Source: Climacium dendroides
Lineage: Eukaryota; Streptophyta; Bryopsida; Hypnales; Climaciaceae
Reading direction: 5' to 3'
NCBI GenBank assembly: GCA_950106755.1
Contig: OX467082.1
Coordinates: 19,592,001-19,656,000 of the forward strand
DNA length: 64,000 nt
Positions 22,501-37,500 of this stretch are shown one piece after another; within the stretch, counting starts at the first letter, position 1, and each line of letters begins with the position of its first letter. The notes below the pieces were generated by a model that ran no database searches, was not told where the DNA came from, and saw only the letters and a list, made by a program, of their open reading frames with translations. The translations under genes and the position numbers were made by a program.

Positions 22501-25500
22501 TCCATTTTTAAGGAATAAACAATTATAATTAACTATTTTTATACGTATCAAAAAAATATTCAAAGCTTTCCAAGAATAAATTCAATTTCAAAGAGTGGTC
22601 ACCTTCACATGATGGGTATGATGATCTCTTGATGTTCCACCATGATTTGTAGCATGCAAAACTATGCCACCTTGCTTGTAGACAACTTGCAATGCAACAA
22701 CTTGATACTTGGTGTAGTGTACATATATCTCATGGATGTGACCATAGCCATCATGAAATTCCATACCTCCTTGTCCACCCCAAGGTCCCACATAATTCAT
22801 TTGAATTTTGGGGACATTGCTTTTAGCACAAATTTGTGTTATTACCCCAAGTTGGTCTATTGATGTGGATGACCTTCCAAAGAATCCAACAATTTTTCCA
22901 TGTTGGTAGGATTGGAAATGTGTTCCTCGAGTAGATCCAAAAGGACCATATGTGTGCATGCTTGTAACGAATGTTAAAGAAGTAATGCTTGTTGTGCCAC
23001 CGACTTTTCCAAAGGTACCTTTGACTTGTACCAAATATGAATTGGTGTCTTTTAGTGAGATCTGCACATCAAAGTGTTTCTATGAGTTTAGACCATATGT
23101 CTTAAAGTTGACTAGTGCTAATATTATCTTTAATAATTCTGTAATAAATAAAAGAATTGAGGAAAGAACTAACAATTTAAAGGAATAGAGTATCACCTTT
23201 GTCATCTCTCCACCATCCTGTCCTTGCTTCTCTCCATTGTAAGATGTTCCATTGTGGTTGTATACCATTTGCAATGATAAGATTTGAGCCTTGTTGTATT
23301 GAACAACTATTTCAAGAATTTCTCCTCTACCTCCATAAAAAAGATTGCCTTTGGATCCTCCCCAAGGTCCTTGAGCAACAACCTCATCAGCCAAGTTTCT
23401 AGAAGAAAATTGGGTGATAAAACCAATTTGATCAAGGCATATTCCTGCTTTTCCATAGAATCCATTCACTTTGCCATTTGGAGAACTCTCAAATTCATCG
23501 TCTTGTACACTTCCAAAAGGTCCAAAGACCCTTTGATTACTATAAAATGTGAGTGAAGTGACTACAAGGGATCCATTAACCTTGCCTGTTGTTCCCTTGA
23601 CTTGGAAAAGTTCTTCATTTTTTGCATTGAAAAATATCTGTTTTCATAAACAAGAATCATTAGTCTACTGTGCATATAAAAAACCAATCTTCAAATTAAA
23701 AAATAGTATATTAGATTGACAAAATTCCAATATAATCAGGAGTTAAAAATCATGAATATGAAATTTTTAATTTTCTTAATTAAGTGATTGTTACAACAAA
23801 ATCATGCATAAAAAGAATATAGTTATATTGAATACCTTGGCAGTCTTTCCACCAGGTCCTCCATGAAAATCTGCCTTGAAAATGGCACCACCTTGATTAT
23901 ATATTGCTTGTAAGGAGATGATATGCTTTTTGTTGTAGGTCACAATGATTCCTACTATGGAACCTTTTCCATCATAGAAAACTGTTCCGTTTTTACCTCC
24001 CCATGGACCTTGTGAGAGGACAACTTCATAGTCTTTTGGTGATACTTCTGTAATAAGACCTATTTGGTCGAGAAATTCATCACTTCTTCCAAAGAATCCA
24101 ACAACCTTCCCATGCATCTTGCTCTCAAACTTTCTGTTAGTGACGATTCCAAATGGTCCATAGGTTTTCTTGTTTGTGATGAAGGTCAATGATGTAACCA
24201 TGTCAGTGTCAAAAGCGTCTCCTATAGAACCTTGAATTTGAAGAAGGTGCTCATGTTCTGGATCAAACTTGATCTACAAGTTACAAAAGAAAATGAAACT
24301 TTGAACAATTAGAACACTATTTGGACATTTGATTGATGTCACATACAAGAAAAATAAAAATGAAAAGCTTCATGATTAAAATTGAAAAATATTTGACATT
24401 CTTTACATTAGCAAATGAAGACAACAAAAACATTTTGCAAGTTTGATACTTCAATTTCATTAATAAATGTTTGAAACTATATTTTCTTACAAACTTTTAT
24501 CACTAACTACAAAAGATTATATTGCAAAGAAGTACAGTATATTACCTTTGCTGTCTCTCCTCCGGGACCAAAACGAGAAGTTGTCTTAAAAATACCACCA
24601 CCTTGCTCATATGTTGCTTGTAAAGAAACAATACAATCCTCCGTATATTCAAGCAAAATTTCAACAATGTCACCTCTTCCATCATAGAATGATGACCCTC
24701 CTTCTCCTCCCCATGGTCCTTGAGCAAGAACTTTTGTGTCTTGCCCTTTGCCATCATGTAATAAGCCATGTTGTAATTTGTTGGTTGTAAATACTCCAAT
24801 GCGCTTAAGAAAATCACATGATTGACCATGAAAACCCACAATTTGTGATCCTTCACTGCTTTTAAATTCTTCACCTCTCATAGTGCCAAAAGGACCATAA
24901 GTCTTCTTGTTCGTGATAAAACTTAAAGAAGTAATAACTTTCGGAAGGGCATGGACACTTCCACAAGTACCTTTGACTTGTAAAAGATATTCATCAGGAA
25001 AATTTAGGACAATCTGCAAAAATAATATATAAGAGTGCAAAGTACTTTTAGAATTTGGAATTCAAAATAATAAAAATAAAATATTTTGAAAATAATCAAC
25101 ATTAAACAATATACTTCCAAGGTTATATATAAGTGATTAATTAATAAATCTAAACATGAATTTATTTTTATAATTGAGTGGTTGAGACAATTTTACCTTT
25201 TGGCTATGGCTTTTTCCACCATTTCCACCATGAATACGACCAGGGAAGCAAGTTCCATTTTGATTGTAGGTGGCTTGGAAAGAGACGATTTGGTCACTAT
25301 TGTAGTTGATTTGAATTTCTACAATATCACCTTGTCCATCAGAAAATACATAGCCCCCATCTCCACCCCAAGATCCTTCAATATTTGAAGGAACAACTTC
25401 ATTTGTGGTGGAAAATACTCCAAGTTGATCAATATATGACCCAGCCCTGCCAAAAATCCCCACCACTTTGCCTGATTTGGAACTTACAAATTCTTCTCCT

Positions 25501-28500
25501 TCTACTGTACCATAAGGACCATAGATTGTTTTGTTGGAAATAAATGTAAGTGAGGTGATGATTCTATGCCCAGAAATAGAACCAAGAGTCCCTTTGATGC
25601 AAATGATGTACTCCTCTGGAGCCTTCAAAACCACCTGCAACAAGTCACCAATAAAGGAAAATTTCATGAAAAATTCAAACCCCTATTCATTTTAGAATAA
25701 TTCTTCCAAAATATAAACTCAAAATATGCAGTGCTTTAAATTTCAATGTAAATTAAAGGTACAAGATTACTTACTTTGGTGAATTTATCTTCAGAGGTTC
25801 CACCAACTTTGGTCCCCTCTACCACTACACCATCATAAACATAAACAAATTGCAAGGAAACAACTTGCTTCTCAGTGTAAGCAACTCGAAGTTCACAGAG
25901 ATCACCAGTTCCATCATAGAATAAATCACCACCATTACCACCCCAAGGCCCTTCAACATTTGTAAGACCACTGACTGAAAAACTATCACTTAAGTCCATG
26001 GAAGACCCATCTAAGATTCCAAAAACTGGGGTCAACTTGGGCATCTTCATCATTTGTGACGAAATTGAACTAGATCCACTTGTTGATCTTGAAGACTTTG
26101 AAGAACTTTGTGATCTAGAAGACGTAGATGTAGAAGAAGACTTTGAAGAGCTGGACGATCCGGAAGAAGATGAGTGATATAATTCAGGAGAATTAGGAGA
26201 ACCCATAGGACTAGACCCCTCAGATTTTAATGACCCCACTTTAATCTTAGAATTAGACTTTGAACTTCCCACGTGCCCTAGCTCCTGGCCCAAGAATAGT
26301 GTATTACTTCTACCCTCAATGCAATGAGTAAGCAAATAGTAGTATGTTGACTCCCAACTGATAGTAGTCATGACTCCAAACTGGTCTAGGCTATCGCCTG
26401 CCCTACCATAGAATCCAGTCACCAACCGACTTGGGGAACTTCCAAACTCCGATCCCTTTAGAACACCATAAGGACCGTAGGTGTGCTTGTTGGTGATGAA
26501 GGTCAAGGAAGTGATTACTTGATGTGAACCCAAGAACCCCACCTTTGCCGTGGTCCCCTTCACTTGAGTCAAGTATTCATTCGGGAAGTCCAAGGTTATC
26601 TGGATGCAAATCACTACTAAGTCAATATGTACAATTCTTCTTTTAACTTCATGGTCTCTATATGATTGATGCGTTTTTCATGCACATCATATCATCAACA
26701 ATTTTGATGAAACGTAGATGATTCACGTTGGGCTTTTGCATACGCACACTATTTGTGTAACATTTGGAGGAAATTGTAGACACACCATGTTTGTATTTGT
26801 GCATAGTCTCCAATTCTAGTATGTATTTTATTGAAGAACAAAGAAATGGTTGTGATTTTACCTTGGATGCATCGCCATTGGTGCTACCAAACATCACCGG
26901 TTCAAAAGTCACTCCACCTTGCTCATATGTGGTTTGAATTCCGTTGATTTGGCTTTGGTTGTAGTACACCACAATCTTCACAATGTCACCTTGGCCACCA
27001 TAGAACTCACGCCCTCCTTGACCACCCCATGGACCCAACTTCATTGTCGCCGGTAAGGCCTTGCCCGGATGCAACTCGGTGATGAAACCAATTGAATCCA
27101 AGAAACTCCCTGACCTTCCAAAGATGCCAACAACCTTTCCATGTGCCTTGGTTTCAAATGCAACACCGGTAGTCGGGCCAAACGGTCCATGTGTTTGTTT
27201 GTTGGTGATGAAGGTGAGGGACGTCACCATTGTCCCACCCGGGACTATGTTTCCCGTGGTTCCCTTCACTTGAACCAAGTACTCACCATCTTCAAAAGAA
27301 ATCTGTAGCAAACATTCCCACCAAGTTTAATGCATAAGTTCAACCTCATGGAGGAGTCACACACTTTTACATTTCAATCACAAACCATTGCATTCCTTTG
27401 GTCCCCCTTGCAACCATCAAAACCACATCATGAAGGTCTAAGAGTTTGGAAGTTGGACCTGTTTAGTTTCACCGCCGTCAAGTCCACCGTGTGGTTGGGA
27501 CTTGTATCGAGTGTCTCCTTGCTCATACGTCACGTGAAGCGAGATGATTTGTTTCTTGTTGAACTTCACAAGGAGTTCAACAATCTCACCTCTCCCGTCG
27601 CTAAAAGGCTTTCCTCCCGAACCTCCCCAAGATCCTTGCACTATCAATAGGTCATCTCTATGCGATGGGAAGCTGATGACCACGCCAAGTTGATCCACAT
27701 AATGACCTGCCTTTCCAAAAAAGCCAACAATTTTGCCGTTCTTGGGGGTAGATCTAAGTTGGCCTTGGGGCTTCAATGCACCATAAGGTCCATAGCTTTG
27801 TTTGTTGGTGACGAACTCAAGGCTCTCTATGATGGTGATCCCTTTGTTTTGGTAGCTACTACCCTTGACTTGTACCAAGTATTCCTCCGGATACTTCAAA
27901 GAAATCTACCAAAGACATTGCACGCACTTCATTCACTACATGCATTTGAACATTCATTCTTGAAGCCTTGACACCACATCCAAAGATTCAAAACCCCCAT
28001 TACAATTGGAAACCATCATTGGACCACATCTACAACTTGTACTAGCGGTACATGCAAGTGGAGGAGGGCTACTACTCTCTCTTACCTTGGTTTGTTTTGT
28101 TCCATTTCCATTTTGGCCACCGTGTGGCTTTGCTTTGAAGGTCCTCCCTCCACGACTATAAGTTGTTTGGAAAGAAACCACATGGAAATTGTTGTAGGAT
28201 ACAAGCAACTCAATCACATCGCCGCTTCCTTCATAGAAGGATTCTCCACCTTGACCACCCCAAGCCTCTTGAACAATGATAGTTTCTGTGTTTGGAACAT
28301 CTTCCACCTTGGCACTAACAACTCCAATGCTATGTATGCATGATGTTGCTCCACCATAGAAGCTAGTGACTTTTCCACGCCGAACCGTTTCAAAACTTGT
28401 GCCTCTAGTCACGGACCCGTAAGGTCCGTATGTCCTTTTGTTGGTAACAAACGTGAGGGATGTCACCACCACACCCAAAGGTGACACCTCGCGGGTGGTT

Positions 28501-31500
28501 CCCCTCACTTGGACCACATATTCGTTGGGGTATTGCAGAGAGATCTACACAATGCATCAATCCACCACACACATGTATTGAGCAATGCATCTTCAAGGAA
28601 CAATATGTCAATCCATTTGAAATCACACCTTGGCTATAACTACTCCTATGTTGGGAATCCATTCACGGTGCAACTCCACCACAACGATCATGGACAATTG
28701 TCAACAACCATTGCATACACATGAATCAAGCAAGTGAATGCGCATAATGGATTGAGCAACAAATCAAAACCAAAATTTGTCCCCTAAGACATCCACCACA
28801 CTAGTTACCATACAACGAGACCATCAAAACCACAAAAAGGTGTCTCCCACAAGTTACTAACCTTGCTCACATCACCACCAGGGCCACCTTGCGGAGCTTG
28901 CTTGAAGGTCATTCCATTCAAAATGTAAGTGGTTTGGATACGCAAGATGTATTCCTTGTTAAAGGCAACCTCAATTTCAATGATGTCACCATTCCCACCA
29001 TAGAAGGTGGTCTCCTCTTTGGATCCCCACGGACCTTCAACTAGGGAGATGTTGTCATCATTCCCACTACCAAACACCGTTTGGGTGGTCAACTTGCCAA
29101 ATGAAGGGACCTCTCCCTAGAAACCAATCCAATAACATCCAAACCCAATTAGCCCAAACTCCAATAGGAGGCTCCATGCCCCAAGCAACCCCAACGCCAT
29201 CAAAACACACACCTAGGCACCAAATTTGATACCAAACATGGTTCCACACTACCACTCCATCCTTGTCAAGGCCATGGCCTCACACACAAGGGGACAAATG
29301 TCTAACCACCTAACCACTTTATCAATCAAAGCATGCATCCGTACGCTAGCACGGGCCACTTACCTTGAGAATACCCGGTTCCACTCCACCCACTCCAGGG
29401 GTTTGGATGACGGCTTGACGCCTGTCCACGTCGGCCTTATCGCTTTGACGTGTTGTTTGGGTCGTTTGTGAGTCCACACGGCCAAACGTGTGGCCCTCAT
29501 CCGTTTGTGAAGTTTTGTCCCCCAAAGGAAATGTATCTTTCTTGCTTTCTCCGGGTGATGTTCCGGGTCTCTGCTTTTGGTCCTGCATTTCATGCACGTC
29601 ATTGCATCAACAAATATTGCAAAGCCTAGGCCACAACTTCTTAGGCCCATTTCTTAAGCTTTGGCATTTCTTCTAGACTAGCATGGAAACGTTAAGGCCA
29701 CCACGCCTACACATGCAACGTGGGGACAATCATTTGACCTCCTACCAATGCATACAACAAAGTATGTGTTTGCAAGCTCGCAAGGACCACTTACCGTGGA
29801 AAAACCGGATGCCACTTCACCCGATCCAACGCTAGGTTGCGACTTCTTGCCAGGGACATCTTGACCGGGCTTACCGCTTCCAACTTGTGTGGGTTTGTCC
29901 GTTGGGACCTTGTCCTTGGAGTGCAAGGATTGCTCCTCGTCAACCAAGATGCTTGCACCCGTGTGTGGAGGTGTCTCTACCGGACGCAACGAAGGCCTTG
30001 ACCCAAATTTGTCTTCGTAGCCCTACATTTTGCCCACATCATCACATCAATGGTTACCTCTAAGGCCAAGCCATGATGACTACCTTGATCCACTTGTCAA
30101 GTACCTTGCCTCAAGACAAAAATTGAAGCCAATGTCAAGGCCACTATGCGTACACATGCAAGGGGACAATCCTTTGACCTCCCAAGGTTTCATGTAACAA
30201 CGCTTGGATCCGCAAGCTTGCAAAGAGCACTTACTTTGACAATCCCGGTTGTTGCTGCACCCAAACCCACGCTTGCGGCACCTAACGTGAGCTTGTCGAA
30301 GGCATCGTCACCCCGCTTATCGCTTTGACGTGTTGTTTGGGTCGTTTGTGAGTCCACACGGCCAAACGTGTGGCCCTCATCCGTTTGTGAAGTTTTGTCC
30401 CCCAAAGGAAATGTATCTTTCTTGCTTTCTCCGGGTGATGTTCCGGGTTTCTGTTTTTGGTCCTGCATTTCATGCACATCATTGCATCAACGGATATTGC
30501 AAAGCCTAGGGCACAACTTCTTAGGCCCATTTGTTAAGCTTTGGCATTTCTTCTAGACTAGCATGGAAACGTTAAGGCCACCACGCCTACACATGCAACG
30601 TGGGGACAATCATTTGACCTCCTACCAATGCATACAATTGTCCGTCCATAAGTTTGGGCAACTCTGAACATACCGTGAGACTTCCACTGGCCACTTCATC
30701 CAACGGTTGTGGCTTTGGTTTGTTGGAGTCATCTACATTCGGCTTGGTGGTGGCCCCGCTTGAATGGTGCACGCCACTTGTTGTCTCCGTGTAGTACGTA
30801 AGCAAGTAGCTCTGCGTTGTCTTCCAATCTACCGTGGTGATGACTCCAAATTGCTCTAGGCTATCGCCTGCCCTACCATAGAATCCAGTCACCAACCGAC
30901 TTGGGGAACTTCCAAACTCCGATCCCTTTAGAACACCATAAGGACCGTAGGTGTGCTTGTTGGTGATGAAGGTCAAGGAAGTGATTACTTGATGTGAACC
31001 CAAGAACCCCACCTTTGCCGTGGTCCCCTTCACTTGAGTCAAGTATTCATTCGGGAAGTCCAAGGTTATCTGGATGCAAATCACTACTAAGTCAATATGT
31101 ACAATTCTTCTTTTAACTTCATGGTCTCTATATGATTGATGCGTTTTTCATGCACATCATATCATCAACAATTTTGATGAAACGTAGATGATTCACGTTG
31201 GGCTTTTGCATACGCACACTATTTGTGTAACATTTGGAGGAAATTGTAGACACACCATGTTTGTATTTGTGCATAGTCTCCAATTCTAGTATGTATTTTA
31301 TTGAAGAACAAAGAAATGGTTGTGATTTTACCTTGGATGCATCGCCATTGGTGCTACCAAACATCACCGGTTCAAAAGTCACTCCACCTTGCTCATATGT
31401 GGTTTGAATTCCGTTGATTTGGCTTTGGTTGTAGTACACCACAATCTTCACAATGTCACCTTGGCCACCATAGAACTCACGCCCTCCTTGACCACCCCAT

Positions 31501-34500
31501 GGACCCAACTTCATTGTCGCCGGTAAGGCCTTGCCCGGATGCAACTCGGTGATGAAACCAATTGAATCCAAGAAACTCCCTGACCTTCCAAAGATGCCAA
31601 CAACCTTTCCATGTGCCTTGGTTTCAAATGCAACACCGGTAGTCGGGCCAAACGGTCCATGTGTTTGTTTGTTGGTGATGAAGGTGAGGGACGTCACCAT
31701 TGTCCCACCCGGGACTATGTTTCCCGTGGTTCCCTTCACTTGAACCAAGTACTCACCATCTTCAAAAGAAATCTGTAGCAAACATTCCCACCAAGTTTAA
31801 TGCATAAGTTCAACCTCATGGAGGAGTCACACACTTTTACATTTCAATCACAAACCATTGCATTCCTTTGGTCCCCCTTGCAACCATCAAAACCACATCA
31901 TGAAGGTCTAAGAGTTTGGAAGTTGGACCTGTTTAGTTTCACCGCCGTCAAGTCCACCATGTGGTTGGGACTTGTATCGAGTGTCTCCTTGCTCATACGT
32001 CACGTGAAGCGAGATGATTTGTTTCTTGTTGAACTTCACAAGGAGTTCAACAATCTCACCTCTCCCGTCGCTAAAAGGCTTTCCTCCCGAACCTCCCCAA
32101 GATCCTTGCACTATCAATAGGTCATCTCTATGCGATGGGAAGCTGATGACCACGCCAAGTTGATCCACATAATGACCTGCCTTTCCAAAAAAGCCAACAA
32201 TTTTGCCGTTCTTGGGGGTAGATCTAAGTTGGCCTTGGGGCTTCAATGCACCATAAGGTCCATAGCTTTGTTTGTTGGTGACGAACTCAAGGCTCTCTAT
32301 GATGGTGATCCCTTTGTTTTGGTAGCTACTACCCTTGACTTGTACCAAGTATTCCTCCGGATACTTCAAAGAAATCTACCAAAGACATTGCACGCACTTC
32401 ATTCACTACATGCATTTGAACATTCATTCTTGAAGCCTTGACACCACATCCAAAGATTCAAAACCCCCATTACAATTGGAAACCATCATTGGACCACATC
32501 TACAACTTGTACTAGCGGTACATGCAAGTGGAGGAGGGCTACTACTCTCTCTTACCTTGGTTTGTTTTGTTCCATTTCCATTTTGGCCACCGTGTGGCTT
32601 TGCTTTGAAGGTCCTCCCTCCACGACTATAAGTTGTTTGGAAAGAAACCACATGGAAATTGTTGTAGGATACAAGCAACTCAATCACATCGCCGCTTCCT
32701 TCATAGAAGGATTCTCCACCTTGACCACCCCAAGCCTCTTGAACAATGATAGTTTCTGTGTTTGGAACATCTTCCACCTTGGCACTAACAACTCCAATGC
32801 TATGTATGCATGATGTTGCTCCACCATAGAAGCTAGTGACTTTTCCACGCCGAACCGTTTCAAAACTTGTGCCTCTAGTCACGGACCCGTAAGGTCCGTA
32901 TGTCCTTTTGTTGGTAACAAACGTGAGGGATGTCACCACCACACCCAAAGGTGACACCTCGCGGGTGGTTCCCCTCACTTGGACCACATATTCGTTGGGG
33001 TATTGCAGAGAGATCTACACAATGCATCAATCCACCACACACATGTATTGAGCAATGCATCTTCAAGGAACAATATGTCAATCCATTTGAAATCACACCT
33101 TGGCTATAACTACTCCTATGTTGGGAATCCATTCACGGTGCAACTCCACCACAACGATCATGGACAATTGTCAACAACCATTGCATACACATGAATCAAG
33201 CAAGTGAATGCGCATAATGGATTGAGCAACAAATCAAAACCAAAATTTGTCCCCTAAGACATCCACCACACTAGTTACCATACAACGAGACCATCAAAAC
33301 CACAAAAAGGTGTCTCCCACAAGTTACTAACCTTGCTCACATCACCACCAGGGCCACCTTGCGGAGCTTGCTTGAAGGTCATTCCATTCAAAATGTAAGT
33401 GGTTTGGATACGCAAGATGTATTCCTTGTTAAAGGCAACCTCAATTTCAATGATGTCACCATTCCCACCATAGAAGGTGGTCTCCTCTTTGGATCCCCAC
33501 GGACCTTCAACTAGGGAGATGTTGTCATCATTCCCACTACCAAACACCGTTTGGGTGGTCAACTTGCCAAATGAAGGGACCTCTCCCTAGAAACCAATCC
33601 AATAACATCCAAACCCAATTAGCCCAAACTCCAATAGGAGGCTCCATGCCCCAAGCAACCCCAACGCCATCAAAACACACACCTAGGCACCAAATTTGAT
33701 ACCAAACATGGTTCCACACTACCACTCCATCCTTGTCAAGGCCATGGCCTCACACACAAGGGGACAAACGTCTAACCACCTAACCACTTTATCAATCAAA
33801 GCATGCATCCGTACGCTAGCACGGGCCACTTACCTTGAGAATACCCGGTTCCACTCCACCCACTCCAGGGGTTTGGATGACGGCTTGACGCCTGTCCACG
33901 TCGGCCTTATCGCTTTGACGTGTTGTTTGGGTCGTTTGTGAGTCCACACGGCCAAACGTGTGGCCCTCATCCGTTTGTGAAGTTTTGTCCCCCAAAGGAA
34001 ATGTATCTTTCTTGCTTTCTCCGGGTGATGTTCCGGGTCTCTGCTTTTGGTCCTGCATTTCATGCACGTCATTGCATCAACAAATATTGCAAAGCCTAGG
34101 CCACAACTTCTTAGGCCCATTTCTTAAGCTTTGGCATTTCTTCTAGACTAGCATGGAAACGTTAAGGCCACCACGCCTACACATGCAACGTGGGGACAAT
34201 CATTTGACCTCCTACCAATGCATACAACAAAGTATGTGTTTGCAAGCTCGCAAGGACCACTTACCGTGGAAAAACCGGATGCCACTTCACCCGATCCAAC
34301 GCTAGGTTGCGACTTCTTGCCAGGGACATCTTGACCGGGCTTACCGCTTCCAACTTGTGTGGGTTTGTCCGTTGGGACCTTGTCCTTGGAGTGCAAGGAT
34401 TGCTCCTCGTCAACCAAGATGCTTGCACCCGTGTGTGGAGGTGTCTCTACCGGACGCAACGAAGGCCTTGACCCAAATTTGTCTTCGTAGCCCTACATTT

Positions 34501-37500
34501 TGCCCACATCATCACATCAATGGTTACCTCTAAGGCCAAGCCATGATGACTACCTTGATCCACTTGTCAAGTACCTTGCCTCAAGACAAAAATTGAAGCC
34601 AATGTCAAGGCCACTATGCGTACACATGCAAGGGGACAATCCTTTGACCTCCCAAGGTTTCATGTAACAACGCTTGGATCCGCAAGCTTGCAAAGAGCAC
34701 TTACTTTGACAATCCCGGTTGTTGCTGCACCCAAACCCACGCTTGCGGCACCTAACGTGAGCTTGTCGAAGGCATCGTCACCCCGCTTATCGCTTTGACG
34801 TGTTGTTTGGGTCGTTTGTGAGTCCACACGGCCAAACGTGTGGCCCTCATCCGTTTGTGAAGTTTTGTCCCCCAAAGGAAATGTATCTTTCTTGCTTTCT
34901 CCGGGTGATGTTCCGGGTCTCTGCTTTTGGTCCTGCATTTCATGCACGTCATTGCATCAACAAATATTGCAAAGCCTAGGCCACAACTTCTTAGGCCCAT
35001 TTCTTAAGCTTTGGCATTTCTTCTAGACTAGCATGGAAACGTTAAGGCCACCACGCCTACACATGCAACGTGGGGACAATCATTTGACCTCCTACCAATG
35101 CATACAACAAAGTATGTGTTTGCAAGCTCGCAAGGACCACTTACCGTGGAAAAACCGGATGCCACTTCACCCGATCCAACGCTAGGTTGCGACTTCTTGC
35201 CAGGGACATCTTGACCGGGCTTACCGCTTCCAACTTGTGTGGGTTTGTCCGTTGGGACCTTGTCCTTGGAGTGCAAGGATTGCTCCTCGTCAACCAAGAT
35301 GCTTGCACCCGTGTGTGGAGGTGTCTCTACCGGACGCAACGAAGGCCTTGACCCAAATTTGTCTTCGTAGCCCTACATTTTGCCCACATCATCACATCAA
35401 TGGTTACCTCTAAGGCCAAGCCATGATGACTACCTTGATCCACTTGTCAAGTACCTTGCCTCAAGACAAAAATTGAAGCCAATGTCAAGGCCACTATGCG
35501 TACACATGCAAGGGGACAATCCTTTGACCTCCCAAGGTTTCATGTAACAACGCTTGGATCCGCAAGCTTGCAAAGAGCACTTACTTTGACAATCCCGGTT
35601 GTTGCTGCACCCAAACCCACGCTTGCGGCACCTAACGTGAGCTTGTCGAAGGCATCGTCACCCCGCTTATCGCTTTGACGTGTTGTTTGGGTCGTTTGTG
35701 AGTCCACACGGCCAAACGTGTGGCCCTCATCCGTTTGTGAAGTTTTGTCCCCCAAAGGAAATGTATCTTTCTTGCTTTCTCCGGGTGATGTTCCGGGTTT
35801 CTGTTTTTGGTCCTGCATTTCATGCACATCATTGCATCAACGGATATTGCAAAGCCTAGGGCACAACTTCTTAGGCCCATTTGTTAAGCTTTGGCATTTC
35901 TTCTAGACTAGCATGGAAACGTTAAGGCCACCACGCCTACACATGCAACGTGGGGACAATCATTTGACCTCCTACCAATGCATACAATTGTCCGTCCATA
36001 AGTTTGGGCAACTCTGAACATACCGTGAGACTTCCACTGGCCACTTCATCCAACGGTTGTGGCTTTGGTTTGTTGGAGTCATCTACATTCGGCTTGGTGG
36101 TGGCCCCGCTTGAATGGTGCACGCCACTTGTTGTCTCCGTGTAGTACGTAAGCAAGTAGCTCTGCGTTGTCTTCCAATCTACCGTGGTGATGACTCCAAA
36201 TTGCTCTAGGCTATCGCCTGCCCTACCATAGAATCCAGTCACCAACCGACTTGGGGAACTTCCAAACTCCGATCCCTTTAGAACACCATAAGGACCGTAG
36301 GTGTGCTTGTTGGTGATGAAGGTCAAGGAAGTGATTACTCGATGTGAACCCAAGAACCCCACCTTTGCCGTGGTCCCCTTCACTTGAGTCAAGTATTCAT
36401 TCGGGAAGTCCAAGGTTATCTGGATGCAAATCACTACTAAGTCAATATGTACAATTCTTCTTTTAACTTCATGGTCTCTATATGATTGATGCGTTTTTCA
36501 TGCACATCATATCATCAACAATTTTGATGAAACGTAGATGATTCACGTTGGGCTTTTGCATACGCACACTATTTGTGTAACATTTGGAGGAAATTGTAGA
36601 CACACCATGTTTGTATTTGTGCATAGTCTCCAATTCTAGTATGTATTTTATTGAAGAACAAAGAAATGGTTGTGATTTTACCTTGGATGCATCGCCATTG
36701 GTGCTACCAAACATCACCGGTTCAAAAGTCACTCCACCTTGCTCATATGTGGTTTGAATTCCGTTGATTTGGCTTTGGTTGTAGTACACCACAATCTTCA
36801 CAATGTCACCTTGGCCACCATAGAACTCACGCCCTCCTTGACCACCCCATGGACCCAACTTCATTGTCGCCGGTAAGGCCTTGCCCGGATGCAACTCGGT
36901 GATGAAACCAATTGAATCCAAGAAACTCCCTGACCTTCCAAAGATGCCAACAACCTTTCCATGTGCCTTGGTTTCAAATGCAACACCGGTAGTCGGGCCA
37001 AACGGTCCATGTGTTTGTTTGTTGGTGATGAAGGTGAGGGACGTCACCATTGTCCCACCCGGGACTATGTTTCCCGTGGTTCCCTTCACTTGAACCAAGT
37101 ACTCACCATCTTCAAAAGAAATCTGTAGCAAACATTCCCACCAAGTTTAATGCATAAGTTCAACCTCATGGAGGAGTCACACACTTTTACATTTCAATCA
37201 CAAACCATTGCATTCCTTTGGTCCCCCTTGCAACCATCAAAACCACATCATGAAGGTCTAAGAGTTTGGAAGTTGGACCTGTTTAGTTTCACCGCCGTCA
37301 AGTCCACCATGTGGTTGGGACTTGTATCGAGTGTCTCCTTGCTCATACGTCACGTGAAGCGAGATGATTTGTTTCTTGTTGAACTTCACAAGGAGTTCAA
37401 CAATCTCACCTCTCCCGTCGCTAAAAGGCTTTCCTCCCGAACCTCCCCAAGATCCTTGCACTATCAATAGGTCATCTCTATGCGATGGGAAGCTGATGAC

